40,727 nt of DNA from an uncultured Collinsella sp. Lineage in GTDB: Bacteria; Actinomycetota; Coriobacteriia; Coriobacteriales; Coriobacteriaceae. This document shows positions 40,406 to 40,727 of this stretch, one piece after another. Under the pieces are notes generated by a model. The model had not been told where the DNA came from, searched no databases, and worked only from the letters and a program-made list of their open reading frames with translations. Position numbers and translations under genes: made by a program. The stretch is from the NCBI GenBank assembly GCA_900757465.1, contig CAAENY010000013.1, positions 1-40,727 of the forward strand, read 5' to 3'. Positions within the stretch are counted from its first letter, which is position 1. Each line of letters starts with the position of its first letter.

Positions 40406-40727
40406 ATCTGTCTATATATAAGAACGCTTGGCGAACAAAACCTGCCTTTTACCGATGGGAAACAAATGGCTGATGCCTTTGGAGTAAAGTAGCGCTCCAG
40501 AGATGACCGATGTCTCAATACTCATAAAACAGCTGGTCATCGCCAATATCAGAAGCCAATGCTTCAGTTTTAACCTCAGTGATGCGACTGAGGGGCCTAT
40601 TCATTTGTGAACAAAATATGGAGTGCGCGATTCCCGCCCCCGGGGCCCCTCCGGTCTGGCAATATATCTCCTTGCCGCGCGGCCCGGTCGGACCGGATCA
40701 GCCGCGGGGCGTGCACCTTGAGAACCG
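40406..40727. other. Structured non-coding end, possible rRNA leader
   Basis: No gene is seen. Hairpins occur at 40502-40541 (GATGACC with GGTCATC), 40574-40593 (CCTCAGT with ACTGAGG) and 40650-40697 (TCCGGTC with GACCGGA, enclosing GGCAA/TTGCC). The last bases, CACCTTGAGAACCG, resemble sequences found just before or between rRNA genes in Gram-positive bacteria, so a 16S gene may start beyond the window. This is recall-based and weak. Confidence 0.3.

Overview
The window looks like the replication-origin region of a Coriobacteriia chromosome (Actinomycetota), most probably Collinsella. I infer this from the gene order and the look of the proteins; no database search was possible. Most genes are GC-rich and have clear AGGAGG-type ribosome binding sites. 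The classic origin cluster is complete and divergent. To the left, on the minus strand, run a GHKL-ATPase gene, dnaA, dnaN, recF, a DUF721/DciA-type gene, gyrB and gyrA. To the right, on the plus strand, run rpmH, rnpA, yidD, yidC, jag, rsmG, parA, parB and a small membrane protein gene. Three perfect parS sites lie between rsmG and parA.

Region by region: 0-5 kb holds gyrase, with an unusual Phe at the quinolone-determining Ser position of GyrA. 5-11.3 kb holds replication initiation and the clamp; candidate DnaA boxes (TTTTCAACA type) lie on both sides of the dnaA/GHKL gene pair, suggesting a bipartite origin. 11.3-16.6 kb holds the ribosomal protein L34/RNase P/membrane insertase operon and an AT-richer ParABS segment. 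16.6-23.7 kb holds rlmN, a D-Ala-D-Ala ligase gene, a DinG-type helicase-exonuclease gene and a PafB/PafC-like WYL regulator pair. 23.8-30.8 kb holds a membrane M28-like peptidase homologue split by about 670 low-complexity residues, a small membrane protein, and a large LPATG-anchored thioester/Cna-B adhesin. 31-31.6 kb holds tRNA-Gly(CCC) followed by repeats of its own 3' end. 31.7-40 kb holds purB, a TSCPD protein, a Tat lipoprotein, a two-component system, purC, a membrane protein and an M29 aminopeptidase. 40-40.7 kb holds tRNA-Lys(TTT), again followed by a repeat of its own 3' end, and then a structured non-coding stretch that may be the leader of an rRNA operon.

The most unusual signals are these. 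(1) Both tRNA genes are followed by duplicated tRNA 3' tails associated with strong hairpins and T-arm copies; in the Gly array the stems vary in sequence but keep pairing. (2) An intact GHKL ATPase with a Gln/Pro-rich linker and a winged-helix tail sits directly upstream of dnaA. (3) The DnaA DNA-binding motif reads NHSTV instead of the usual DH(T/S)TV, alongside candidate boxes of unusual sequence. (4) The M28-like protein appears to lack several metal ligands and carries a very long disordered insert.
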